Shown piece by piece: positions 17,604-26,025 of a stretch of 64,000 bases of DNA. The stretch lies in contig JBAXTE010000003.1 of assembly GCA_037130365.1 (NCBI GenBank), forward strand, positions 1 to 64,000. Direction: 5' to 3'. This DNA comes from JBAXTE01 sp037130365. GTDB taxonomy: Bacteria > Bacteroidota > Bacteroidia > Bacteroidales > WCHB1-69. The notes beneath the pieces are model-generated. The model saw only the letters and a list, made by a program, of their open reading frames with translations, did not search any database and was not told the origin of the DNA. The position numbers and the translations under genes were made by a program. Position 1 is the first letter of the stretch. Each line of letters opens with the position of its first letter.

Positions 17604-18597
17604 AACTTTAATAATTGCTGAAGCTGGAGTAAATCATAATGGGTCTATTGATTTAGCAAAAAAACTCATAGATATTGCCGTTGATGCAGGTGCAGATGTT
17701 GTAAAATTTCAAACTTTTAAAGCCGATAAAATTGCAAGTAAGATTGCTCAAAAAGCAGATTATCAAAAGGAAAATATATCAAATAAAGATGAAACCCAGT
17801 ATGAGATGATCAAAAAGCTTGAACTAGATTTTGATGCTCATAAAATTCTAATTGATTATTGCAAAATTAAGGGAATCATCTTTCTTTCTACCCCTTTTGA
17901 TTTAGATAGTATTGATTTACTGGTAACTTTAGAAATGGAAACCTTCAAAATTCCTTCTGGTGAAATTACTAATTTACCCTATTTAATGAAAGTCGCTAAA
18001 TTAAATAAAAAAGTAATTATGTCAACAGGAATGTCAAGTTTAGGGGATATTGAAAAAGCACTTGATATTTTAACACATAATGGAACAGATAAAAATAATA
18101 TTGTACTTTTACATGCTAATACAGAATATCCAACTCCAATTAAAGATGTTAATTTGAAATCAATGGTTACAATTGGAAATGCATTTAATGTAAAATACGG
18201 CTATTCAGACCATACCAATGGTATTGAAGTGGCAATTGCTGCAGTCGCTCTTGGCGCATCTGTAATAGAGAAACATTTCACTTTGGATAAAACAATGGAG
18301 GGTCCAGACCATAAAGCCAGCCTTGAACCTTTAGAATTAAAAATAATGGTTCAATCAATTAGAAATATTGAACTGGCATTAGGAGATGGAATTAAACATG
18401 CCTCTGAAAGCGAATCAAAAAACATCAATATTGCGAGAAAAAGTATAGTTGCGGCAAAAAAAATAGAAATTGGCGAGTTGTTTACTGAGGAGAATCTTAC
18501 GACAAAACGTCCAGGGAATGGGATGTCCCCAATGAAATGGTTTGAGCTATTGGGAACAAAGGCGAGCAAGTCGTATAATGAGGATGAATTAATATGA
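17593..18597 (+). CDS. legI: Legionaminic acid synthase (NeuB family)
   Basis: This is a 334-residue NeuB-type enzyme that condenses PEP with a 6-deoxy-mannosamine derivative. Canonical residues are all present: E10 in IIAEAGVNHNG, K38 in VVKFQTF, FKIPSGE with the second lysine and glutamate, LSTPFD, MSTGMS, YSDHT and IEKHFTLD with the two metal-binding histidines. A SAF/antifreeze-like domain closes the protein (about residues 278-334, RKSIVAAKKIEIGELFTEEN). It overlaps both neighbours slightly. Intact catalysis contrasts with the divergent paralogue at 20800-21828. Legionaminic rather than sialic or pseudaminic specificity comes from the LegC and LegG neighbours. Confidence 0.88.
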   Translation: MINKTLIIAEAGVNHNGSIDLAKKLIDIAVDAGADVVKFQTFKADKIASKIAQKADYQKENISNKDETQYEMIKKLELDFDAHKILIDYCKIKGIIFLSTPFDLDSIDLLVTLEMETFKIPSGEITNLPYLMKVAKLNKKVIMSTGMSSLGDIEKALDILTHNGTDKNNIVLLHANTEYPTPIKDVNLKSMVTIGNAFNVKYGYSDHTNGIEVAIAAVALGASVIEKHFTLDKTMEGPDHKASLEPLELKIMVQSIRNIELALGDGIKHASESESKNINIARKSIVAAKKIEIGELFTEENLTTKRPGNGMSPMKWFELLGTKASKSYNEDELI

Positions 18598-19748
18598 GAA
18601 AGATTTGTATTGTTACTGGGAGTAGAGCAGAATATGGCTTACTTAGTAGGTTGATGAAACTCATTGATGAAGATAATTCATTAATTCTTCAGATTATTGC
18701 TACCAATATGCACTTATCTCCCGAATTTGGGTTAACATATAAAGAAATTGAAGCTGACGGCTTTATCATAGACAAGAAAGTGCAGATGCTTTTATCTTCA
18801 GACACACCAAATGCTACAGCAAAATCTGTGGGTTTAGCTACAATCGGTTTTGCTGATGCTTTCGAAGATTTAAAACCTGATCTATTGCTTGTACTTGGCG
18901 ACAGATACGAAATATTAGCAGCCGTTACTGCTGCAATGTTTTATAAAATTCCAGTTGCTCATTTACATGGTGGAGAAATTACCGAAGGTGCTTATGATGA
19001 TGCAATTCGTCATGCTATTACAAAAATGAGTCATCTTCACTTTTCATCTTCAGAGGAATACAGAAGTAGAGTTATTCAGCTTGGCGAAGATCCAGAAAAT
19101 GTATTTAATGTAGGTTCAATTGGCATTGATAACATCAAACATCTGAAATTATTATCACAAAATGATTTAGAAGAAAACCTAAACTTTACATTTGGAGAAA
19201 AGTGTGTGTTAGTTACTTTTCATCCTGTTACTTTAGAAAACGATACTGCAGAAGAGCAAATGCATTGTCTTCTAGAAGCATTATCCTCAATTGAAAAGCT
19301 AAAGATAATATTTACACTTCCAAACTCGGATACTGGTGGTCGAATAATTATTAAAATGATACATAATTATGTTAGGAATAATAATCAAAAATCAATTTCA
19401 GTTTCATCCCTTGGACAACTAAAATACTTCTCATCTCTTCAATATGTTAGCGCTGTTGTTGGTAATTCATCTAGCGGATTAATAGAGGCTCCATCTTTCA
19501 ACATTCCCACCTTAAATATTGGAAATCGTCAACAAGGAAGACTAAAATCAAAAACAGTAATTGATTGCGAACCAACGGTTAAAGATATTCGAGAAAAATT
19601 ACTAATGATTTTAACTCCAGAGTTTAAAAAAGGATGTCAAGAAAACTCAAATCCATATCAGAAAGCAAATACCGCTAAAGAAATTTTCTCAATTATTAAA
19701 AAGATTCCGATAAGTAATCTTATTCATAAAAGTTTTAATAATCTATAA
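18594..19748 (+). CDS. legG: UDP/GDP-sugar 2-epimerase (hydrolysing), LegG/NeuC family
   Basis: This 384-residue enzyme has the NeuC-type fold, a relative of WecB. The N-terminus is KICIVTGSRAEYGLLSRLM, then LLVLGDRYEILAAVTAAMF at about residues 98-116 with the catalytic acidic residue, HLHGGEITEGAYDDAIRHAI at about 123-142, and GNSSSGLIEAPSFNIPTLNIGNRQQGR near 288-315. NeuC-type enzymes invert C2 and release the free manno sugar used by LegI. The TGSRAEYG start and HGGE motif separate it from non-hydrolysing WecB. The start ATG overlaps the legI stop. Confidence 0.87.
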   Translation: MRKICIVTGSRAEYGLLSRLMKLIDEDNSLILQIIATNMHLSPEFGLTYKEIEADGFIIDKKVQMLLSSDTPNATAKSVGLATIGFADAFEDLKPDLLLVLGDRYEILAAVTAAMFYKIPVAHLHGGEITEGAYDDAIRHAITKMSHLHFSSSEEYRSRVIQLGEDPENVFNVGSIGIDNIKHLKLLSQNDLEENLNFTFGEKCVLVTFHPVTLENDTAEEQMHCLLEALSSIEKLKIIFTLPNSDTGGRIIIKMIHNYVRNNNQKSISVSSLGQLKYFSSLQYVSAVVGNSSSGLIEAPSFNIPTLNIGNRQQGRLKSKTVIDCEPTVKDIREKLLMILTPEFKKGCQENSNPYQKANTAKEIFSIIKKIPISNLIHKSFNNL

Positions 19749-19749
19749 A

Positions 19750-20790
19750 ATGAAAAATTACACACGTCATATTATTTCTTATAATGCAACTCTCATTGAT
19801 GGATTAAATGCAATTAATAACATTACAAATGCAATTCTTTGTCTATTTGTCCTTGATAATGATAAACGATTAGTGGGTACACTTACCGACGGTGATATAC
19901 GTAGGGCTTTAATCAAAGGGTTAAACCTTAATGATAGAATTGAAATCGTTATGGAGAAAAACTTTCAATCTATCTTGATAGAAGATATTACCCCAGCTCA
20001 GATTAAAAAATTTAGAAATAAAGGAATAAAATTGCTCCCTTGTGTTGACAAAGATGGCATAATTATTAAAATGTATGATCTTGTTGCTAAAAAATCAATT
20101 CTGCCAATAGATGCTGTGCTTATGGCCGGTGGAAAAGGTGAAAGATTACGACCATTGACAGAAAAAACTCCAAAACCTTTACTTAATGTTGGAAATAAAA
20201 CAATTATTGATCATAATGTGAACAGAATGCTTCAATTTGGAATTGAGCATATTCATGTAACAACCAATTATTTAGCCGAACAAATTGAAACTCATTTTTT
20301 AAAAGAAATTGATGGAGTGAAAATTAATTGTATTAAAGAACCCAAATTCTTAGGAACCATGGGGTCGGTTAAGTTTATCAAAAATTTTCACCACAACACC
20401 GTCTTGGTAATGAATTCTGACCTTTTTACAAATATTGATTTTGAAGACTTCTATGCGCATCACCTTCAGCATAATGCAGATATATCTGTTGCCGCAATTC
20501 CATATTCAGTTTCAGTACCTTATGGCGTTTTGGAGTTGGAAGAATCAAAAATAAAAGGATTAAGAGAAAAACCAACGTATAACTACTACGCCAATGGAGG
20601 AATTTATTTAGTTAATAGGAAGCTTTTTGATCTTATTCCAGAAGATACCTTTTTTGATGCAACTGATTTTATTGAAAAACTAATTGCAGAAAATTATAAC
20701 GTAGTTCGCTTTCCCCTTGTTGGTTATTGGATAGATATTGGAAAACATGAGGATTATAAAAAAGCAATGGAACTTGTAAAATACATTTAA
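19750..20790 (+). CDS. CBS-domain nucleotidyltransferase, PtmE-like (GlcN-1-P guanylyltransferase type)
   Basis: This is a 346-residue protein with paired CBS motifs at the N-terminus (about residues 15-115, including VGTLTDGDIRRALIKG) followed by a nucleotidyltransferase domain (DAVLMAGGKGERLRPLTEKT, then PKPLLNVGNKTIIDH). This architecture is that of PtmE of Campylobacter, which makes GDP-glucosamine for legionaminic acid. The GDP-sugar route would therefore be used here (inference). It starts 1 bp after legG. NDP specificity cannot be read from sequence, and the CBS pair suggests nucleotide sensing. Confidence 0.82.
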   Translation: MKNYTRHIISYNATLIDGLNAINNITNAILCLFVLDNDKRLVGTLTDGDIRRALIKGLNLNDRIEIVMEKNFQSILIEDITPAQIKKFRNKGIKLLPCVDKDGIIIKMYDLVAKKSILPIDAVLMAGGKGERLRPLTEKTPKPLLNVGNKTIIDHNVNRMLQFGIEHIHVTTNYLAEQIETHFLKEIDGVKINCIKEPKFLGTMGSVKFIKNFHHNTVLVMNSDLFTNIDFEDFYAHHLQHNADISVAAIPYSVSVPYGVLELEESKIKGLREKPTYNYYANGGIYLVNRKLFDLIPEDTFFDATDFIEKLIAENYNVVRFPLVGYWIDIGKHEDYKKAMELVKYI

Positions 20791-20799
20791 ATATATATT

Positions 20800-21828
20800 A
20801 TGAAAGAAATTAAAATAATTGCTGAACTTGCTTGGGGTCATGATGGCGACATTAACCAAGCTATTAATTTATTGCGTGCTGCAAAAGACGCTGGTGCTGA
20901 TTTATTTAGTATCCACATTACAGACATTCCAACATATATGGTTAAATATTATGGAAATGGTGAAGGAAAAGTTTCTGCAGGTCGTGAGTCGCTCGATGTA
21001 TATAACTATCTTGAAAAAATAAATATTTCTGAAGAAAATTGGTTATTGTTTTCAAGCGAGGCTAAAAAAATTGATTTACCGCTTTGCGTGATGCCTAACG
21101 ATTTTAATTCATTAGCATTCTCCGAAAAGTCAATTAACCCCGAATATTATGTTGTTTCTGCTGCTTGTTTTGTTGAAGAAGAATTCTTGAGAAGCATCGC
21201 AAGAACTGGAAAGAAAACATTCTTCAGAATTGGTGGTGCTTATCTTGGTGAAATTGAAAAAGCAATTAATATTTTTAAAGAAGAAAAAAATTCTGAAATT
21301 GTATTGCTTCATGGATTCCAAAACTACCCTACTAAACTAGAGGAAACAAATCTTGCCTTTTTAACTACTTTAAAAAACCTTTTTAATCTTGAAGTTGGAT
21401 TAGCTGATCATATTGACGGTGGAGATGAATTAGCAGCCGTAATTCCTATGATGTCTATTGCTTATGGTGCTACATATATTGAAAAACATATTACTCTAGA
21501 CAGAAATCAAAAAAGTGAGGATTTTGAATCTGCTTTAGATCCTCAACAATTTGCTAAAATGGTTGGTTTTATTAAATCAGCTCAAGTTGCTGTTGGTGAT
21601 AATTTTATTTCGGAACTAAGCCCAGCTACCATTCGATACCGTAATGTATCTAGAAAAAGAATTGTTGCTAGTAAAAATTTAGCAAAAGGCGAAAGAATTC
21701 AATTACAAGATTTATCTTTCAAAAGATGTGATATTGGACTAACTCCAGATTGTTTAGATAAAATTGTTGGTCGTGTACTTTTAAAAGATATTAATGCAGA
21801 CGATGCAATTAATTATGAATTATTTTAA
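20800..21828 (+). CDS. Divergent NeuB-like synthase (second paralogue)
   Basis: This 342-residue protein has the NeuB barrel plus a C-terminal SAF domain (about residues 282-342, KRIVASKNLAKGERIQLQDL). It keeps the N-terminal IIAEL and the metal-ligand motifs GLADHIDGG and YIEKHITLD. However, the lysine of the VKFQ motif is replaced (ADLFSIHI, S37), the KIPSGE motif is replaced by YYVVSAACFVEEE, and the LSTGM motif by FRIGGA. The fold and metal site persist but PEP/sugar contacts differ, so it probably uses another substrate or chemistry. It follows the PtmE-like gene by 9 bp and precedes the cytidylyltransferase by 3 bp. Confidence 0.8.
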   Translation: MKEIKIIAELAWGHDGDINQAINLLRAAKDAGADLFSIHITDIPTYMVKYYGNGEGKVSAGRESLDVYNYLEKINISEENWLLFSSEAKKIDLPLCVMPNDFNSLAFSEKSINPEYYVVSAACFVEEEFLRSIARTGKKTFFRIGGAYLGEIEKAINIFKEEKNSEIVLLHGFQNYPTKLEETNLAFLTTLKNLFNLEVGLADHIDGGDELAAVIPMMSIAYGATYIEKHITLDRNQKSEDFESALDPQQFAKMVGFIKSAQVAVGDNFISELSPATIRYRNVSRKRIVASKNLAKGERIQLQDLSFKRCDIGLTPDCLDKIVGRVLLKDINADDAINYELF

Positions 21829-21831
21829 ATT

Positions 21832-22587
21832 ATGAAAATAGCTTTAGTTTTATCAATTCGTGAAAAAGCAACTCGATTGCCTGGGAAAGTACTCAAGGAA
21901 TTGCACGGACAAACTCTTACCGAGCATCTTATTGATCGACTCAAGATGGCAACAAATGCTGATATGATTGTAATTGGAACATCCGACGACCCAAGAGATG
22001 CCGTTTTTAAAAATATTGCAACAAATAAAGGCGTAAATGTCTATTTTGGTGATCAAAACGATAAACTTCTCAGATATTATCAAATCTGTAATCATTATAA
22101 TTTAGATGGTGTTGTAATTATTGATGGTGACGACATTCTCTGTTTTCCCGAAATAATGACTAGAAATGTTGAGATACTAAAAGAAGGAAATGATGATGTA
22201 GTTTTTTGGAAAAATCTACCTCTTGGTGCTGCCTCGTCAGGTCTTACCAAAAATGCTTTAGAAAAAGTAATTGAATTAAAGGCAGAAAACGACACAGAAG
22301 TTTGGGGTGGTTATTTTTTGAATTCAAATAAATTCAAAGTAAATATCATGGAAAATCCAGACGAAAGATTAAATCACCCTGAAATCAGAATGACACTCGA
22401 TTATCAAGAAGATTATGACTTTGTTAAATGCATATTTGATGATTTATATCCCAAAAACAACAATTTTTCTTCTTATGATGTAATTAATTACATCCTTGAA
22501 AATCCTGAATTAATTGAGATGACTCAAGGTGCTCAATTAAAATATGAAGAACATTTAAAAAAAGCTAAACCTGTTAAATTCAAATAA
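21832..22587 (+). CDS. Cytidylyltransferase-like sugar nucleotidyltransferase (SpsF/KdsB type)
   Basis: This is a 251-residue GT-A-fold nucleotidyltransferase. Its N-terminal REKATRLPGKVLKELHG loop is the form seen in SpsF and KdsB relatives rather than the NeuA/LegF loop. IVIGTSDDP, then GDQNDKLLRYYQ and VVIIDGDDILC follow, the last carrying metal-binding aspartates. It may activate the product of the neighbouring divergent NeuB-like enzyme with CMP, or stand in for the missing LegF (both inference). The gaps to its neighbours are 3 bp, so it belongs to the same operon. Confidence 0.78.
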   Translation: MKIALVLSIREKATRLPGKVLKELHGQTLTEHLIDRLKMATNADMIVIGTSDDPRDAVFKNIATNKGVNVYFGDQNDKLLRYYQICNHYNLDGVVIIDGDDILCFPEIMTRNVEILKEGNDDVVFWKNLPLGAASSGLTKNALEKVIELKAENDTEVWGGYFLNSNKFKVNIMENPDERLNHPEIRMTLDYQEDYDFVKCIFDDLYPKNNNFSSYDVINYILENPELIEMTQGAQLKYEEHLKKAKPVKFK

Positions 22588-22590
22588 ATT

Positions 22591-23577
22591 ATGACGAAAT
22601 TTTTAGTATTAGGACTAGGTTCAATGGGAAAAAGAAGAGTGAGATGTCTTAAATCGCTTGGATACTCTTCAATTACAGGATTTGATTTTCGTGAGGATAG
22701 ACGGCAAGAAGCAAAGGAAAAATATGGTATTGAGACCTTAGATTCTGTTGATTCCTCAACAATTTCAGCCTTCGATGTGCTTATTATTTCAACACCTCCC
22801 GATCAACATACTCATTATGCAAAATTAGCTATAGATAACTTAAAACCAGCATTTATCGAAGGAAGTGTGCTTTTAAATGAGGTTAAAGAATTAATTGCAT
22901 ATAACAAAAATCAAGTTTTTTTAGCACCTTCGTGTACACTGAAATTCCATCCAATAATAAAGGATATTTCTTCGCTAATTAAAGATAAAAAATATGGTAA
23001 AGTAACAAACTTCTCATACCACTCTGGTCAATTTTTGCCTGATTGGCACCCATGGGAAAATGTGAAAGATTTTTATGTTTCAAAACGTGAAACTGGTGCT
23101 GGAAGAGAGATTGTACCCTTTGAATTAACTTGGATTGTAGATGCAATTGGGTGGCCAAATGATGTGAAAGGTGTTTTTGGTAAGACTTTAGAAGTAGGTG
23201 CGGAAATAGATGATACATATGCTTTTTTGCTAGATTATAAAACATTTTTTGGGAGTATTATTGTTGATGTAGCTGCAAGATTTGCGACTCGTAATTTGAT
23301 AATAAACTTAGAAAGAGCTCAATTACTTTGGAATTGGGAAGATGGTGTTTTAAAACTTTATGAAGCGGATTCAATGAGATGGATATCATTTCATCAACCA
23401 GAAAGTTTAGCCGCAGCAGGTTATAATAAAAATATTATTGAAAAAATGTATATTGACGAAATCGATGCATTTATTATGGGAATTAAAAACCCAGCTAATT
23501 ATCCAAATAGTTTAGAGGATGATTTAAAGGTGCTTCAAATTTTAGATAAAATTGAAAAAAGTTATGGAGGATTTTAA
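22591..23577 (+). CDS. Gfo/Idh/MocA-family oxidoreductase lacking the EKP motif
   Basis: This 328-residue protein has an N-terminal NAD(P)-binding fold (FLVLGLGSMGKRRV, about residues 4-17) and a C-terminal Gfo/Idh/MocA domain. In the usual position of the EKP motif the sequence is FIEGSVLLNE, so the lysine commonly involved in catalysis is absent. The paralogue at 49693-50694 has a normal VEKPLS. The change may mean a different reaction. It lies between the cytidylyltransferase and a class III aminotransferase, a set suggesting oxidation then amination of an acidic sugar (inference). Its stop is 1 base before the next ATG. Confidence 0.78.
   Translation: MTKFLVLGLGSMGKRRVRCLKSLGYSSITGFDFREDRRQEAKEKYGIETLDSVDSSTISAFDVLIISTPPDQHTHYAKLAIDNLKPAFIEGSVLLNEVKELIAYNKNQVFLAPSCTLKFHPIIKDISSLIKDKKYGKVTNFSYHSGQFLPDWHPWENVKDFYVSKRETGAGREIVPFELTWIVDAIGWPNDVKGVFGKTLEVGAEIDDTYAFLLDYKTFFGSIIVDVAARFATRNLIINLERAQLLWNWEDGVLKLYEADSMRWISFHQPESLAAAGYNKNIIEKMYIDEIDAFIMGIKNPANYPNSLEDDLKVLQILDKIEKSYGGF
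23566..23570 (+). promoter_or_regulatory. Shine-Dalgarno sequence deciding the class III aminotransferase start
   Basis: GGAGG lies 8 bases upstream of the ATG at 23579. Strong Shine-Dalgarno sequences are uncommon in this window, so this one is informative and rules out the upstream ATG at 23552 as the likely start. Confidence 0.6.
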
Positions 23578-23578
23578 T

Positions 23579-24871
23579 ATGAATTATAGCGAAAGATTAA
23601 ACAAAGCAATTCCTGGTGGTGCACATACCTATAGCAGAGGCGATGACCAATATCCATCAAATGCTCCCCAAATATTCGAAAAAGGGGAAGGTGCTTATAT
23701 TTATACACCAGAAGGCGATAAGTTTTTAGATTACGGAATGGCTCTTCGTGCAGTTACCTTGGGTTATGGCCAAAAAGATGTTGCAGAAGCTGCTGTTAAA
23801 CAAATTTACAACGGGAACAATCTCACTAGAGCATCAATAATTGAACTCGAAGCTGCCGAACTTTTAATTGATTTAATCCCTTCGGTTGATATGGTTAAAT
23901 TTGCAAAAAATGGCTCTAATGTTACAACTGCAGCAGTAAAAATTGCACGAGCTTATACTGGAAGAAAATATATTGTACGTTGTTTTGAGCATCCATTTTT
24001 CTCATTCGACGATTGGTTTATTGGCGATACTCCTCTAAAAAAAGGAATTCCTGAAGAGTTTTATAATCTAACGTTAAACTTTAAATACAACGACATTAGT
24101 TCTTTACAATTGCTTTTTGATAAATATCCAAATCAAATTGCCGGCGTTATATTAGAACCTGCTGCTTCTGTACATCCAATTGATGGATTTTTGCATAAAG
24201 TAAAAGACTTATGCCATAAAAATGGTTCTTTGTTTATTCTTGACGAAATGATTACTGGATTTAGATGGCATTTGCAAGGTGCTCAAGTTTATTACGATAT
24301 AGAATCTGACTTATGCACTTTTGGCAAAGGTATGGCAAATGGATTTTCTGTTTGTGCGTTAGCTGGGAAAAGAGAATTTATGAAAATTGGTGGTATAAAA
24401 GAGGAAGGTGCCGAAAGGGTGTTTTTAACTTCTACTACTCACGGTGCTGAAATGTGTGGACTCGGTGCATTTGTAAAATCAATTCAATTCTATAAAGAAA
24501 ATAATGTTGTGGATCATTTGTGGAGTTATGGAAACAAACTTATGGATGGAATGAATCAAATTGCTAAAGATTTGAACCTTCAAGATTGCTTCGAGGCAAA
24601 CGGAATTGCTTGCTCTCCTGGTTATGCTACCAAAGATCATTTAGGAAATGTTTCTCTTCCTTTCCGTACTCTGTTTTCTCAAGAAATGATTAAAAATGGC
24701 GTGTTAATGCCTTGGATTGCAATTTCTTATGCTCATACCGATAATGAATTACAATTTACACTTGATGCGGTCCGAAAATCACTTGAAGTTTATAAATTAG
24801 CTATTAATCAAGGAGTTGAAAAATATTTAGTTGGTCCTTCAATTAAACCTGTTTTTAGACAATTTAATTAA
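23579..24871 (+). CDS. Class III aminotransferase (glutamate-1-semialdehyde aminomutase-like)
   Basis: This is a 430-residue fold-type I PLP enzyme. Hallmarks are the N-terminal IPGGAHTYSRGDDQYPSNAP, KFAKNGSNVTTAAVKIARAY, LFILDEMITGFRW with the aspartate contacting the PLP nitrogen, and FGKGMANGF with the Schiff-base lysine K250. HemL itself is unlikely because of the operon context and the divergent N-terminus. The start at 23579 is chosen over the upstream ATG at 23552 because a GGAGG ribosome-binding site lies 8 bases before it and it avoids a long overlap. It closes the 20.8-24.9 kb module and is followed by an inverted-repeat element. Confidence 0.85.
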   Translation: MNYSERLNKAIPGGAHTYSRGDDQYPSNAPQIFEKGEGAYIYTPEGDKFLDYGMALRAVTLGYGQKDVAEAAVKQIYNGNNLTRASIIELEAAELLIDLIPSVDMVKFAKNGSNVTTAAVKIARAYTGRKYIVRCFEHPFFSFDDWFIGDTPLKKGIPEEFYNLTLNFKYNDISSLQLLFDKYPNQIAGVILEPAASVHPIDGFLHKVKDLCHKNGSLFILDEMITGFRWHLQGAQVYYDIESDLCTFGKGMANGFSVCALAGKREFMKIGGIKEEGAERVFLTSTTHGAEMCGLGAFVKSIQFYKENNVVDHLWSYGNKLMDGMNQIAKDLNLQDCFEANGIACSPGYATKDHLGNVSLPFRTLFSQEMIKNGVLMPWIAISYAHTDNELQFTLDAVRKSLEVYKLAINQGVEKYLVGPSIKPVFRQFN

Positions 24872-24940
24872 TGGATACCTAGCAATTTAGTGATACTAGA
24901 TATTGAATTTTACACGATGCATAGTTGTTAGAAAAAAAAA

Positions 24941-25125
24941 TATGACTATCCGTTTTTATAACTAATTATAATATTTTATGGCGCCGCAGGTGTCAAATGT
25001 AATTAACCCCGTGCAAAGCACGGGGTTATAATGAATAGAAAGACTGATTTAGGCGGAAAAATTGTAGCGAAGCAAAACAATTTTTATGCATAAATCATAA
25101 TTAGGACTCAAAACGGATAGCCATA
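24941..25125. repeat. 185-bp intergenic element with imperfect terminal inverted repeats and an internal hairpin
   Basis: The ends TATGACTATCCGTTTT (24941-) and AAAACGGATAGCCATA (-25125) are inverted, and pairing continues inward through CTAATTATAATATTTTATG versus GCATAAATCATAATTAG. The middle holds a perfect 10-bp stem, AACCCCGTGC (25005-25014) with GCACGGGGTT (25018-25027). It occupies most of the 353-base gap between the aminotransferase and nitrilase genes. It looks like a MITE or large structured repeat; no coding sequence is present. Confidence 0.6.
25005..25027. terminator. Strong GC-rich hairpin, possible transcription end for the 15.8-24.9 kb operon
   Basis: Perfect 10-bp arms surround a 3-base loop. 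It is the most GC-rich stem seen in the window and lies 133 bases after the aminotransferase stop. The downstream bases ATAATGAAT are not a clean U tract, so termination is possible but not certain. It may instead be the core of the surrounding repeat element. Confidence 0.4.
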
Positions 25126-25224
25126 AGAATAATACATATAAAAAATAAATAACTGAATTACAGATGTGTGTATGCAAATATTGAAAATTTATCGAACAAT
25201 AATGGAAAAAATAAAAATAAATTC

Positions 25225-26025
25225 ATGAAAATTGGAATCGTTTCTTTAGAACAAGTATGGGAAAACAAAGAGGAAAACAAATCTCTTTGCAAAAAAGAAG
25301 TAGAAAAAGCGGTTGAAGCAAACCTAGATTTAATAATTTTCCCCGAAATGACCTTAACAGGCTTTTCGATGGATCCGTTGAAAATATCAGAAGAGCTGAA
25401 AACCTCCCCATCAATAGAGTTCTTCAAAACCCTTGCTACAAATTATAAAATCGGAATTGTATTTGGTGTCTGTTTAATTGAACCTATTGGCAACACAAAT
25501 TGTGCAATATATATATCAAACATAGGCATTGTTGAAGCCATATATCGAAAAACTCATCCGTTTACTTTTGCTCAAGAAGATAAATATTTTTCTCCAGGAA
25601 ACGAAATCGTAATGTTTCAATTAAATGGTTTTAATATCGGATTGTCCATTTGTTATGATTTGAGATTTCCCGAGTTATATCGCTTATATACTGATAGTTG
25701 TCAGATGGTAATCAATATTGCAAATTGGCCAGAAAGGCGTGTTGACCATTGGAATACATTGCTTAAGGCTAGAGCTATTGAAAATCAATATATTGTTGTT
25801 GGAGTTAATAGAACAGGAATGGATGGTAATCAATTAAAATATAAAGAATCATCTAATGTATATTTACCAGATGGCAATAATCCTGAATTACTTTTTGTCA
25901 ATAATGCTTTAAAAGCGTTTGAATTGGACTCAGATGTAGTAACAAATTATAGAGAATCTTTTCCGGTAATTCAAGATAGAAGGAAAGATTTGTATAAAAA
26001 ACTTGAAGATTATGCTAGAAAATAA
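25225..26025 (+). CDS. Carbon-nitrogen hydrolase (nitrilase superfamily)
   Basis: This 266-residue enzyme has the complete nitrilase Glu-Lys-Cys triad: E41 in IIFPEMTLTG, K109 in YRKTHPF and C143 in LSICYDLRFPELYR. The CYDLRFPELYR form is typical of omega-amidase/YafV-like and related amidases, so an amide substrate is likelier than a nitrile. The start at 25225 is preferred to an ATG at 25168 because it begins directly with the family's first beta strand (MKIGIVSLEQ). The SDR gene overlaps its end by 14 bp. Its role in sugar biosynthesis is unknown; it may process an amide on a sugar or supply ammonia. Confidence 0.85.
   Translation: MKIGIVSLEQVWENKEENKSLCKKEVEKAVEANLDLIIFPEMTLTGFSMDPLKISEELKTSPSIEFFKTLATNYKIGIVFGVCLIEPIGNTNCAIYISNIGIVEAIYRKTHPFTFAQEDKYFSPGNEIVMFQLNGFNIGLSICYDLRFPELYRLYTDSCQMVINIANWPERRVDHWNTLLKARAIENQYIVVGVNRTGMDGNQLKYKESSNVYLPDGNNPELLFVNNALKAFELDSDVVTNYRESFPVIQDRRKDLYKKLEDYARK

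Noticed and set aside
18594..19748. Non-hydrolysing UDP-GlcNAc 2-epimerase WecB
   Set aside because: The TGSRAEYG start, HGGE motif and legI neighbour point to the hydrolysing NeuC/LegG group.
23579..24871. Glutamate-1-semialdehyde aminomutase (hemL) for haem synthesis
   Set aside because: It lies in a sugar-acid operon and its N-terminus and active-site surroundings differ from HemL; a sugar or keto-acid transaminase is more likely.
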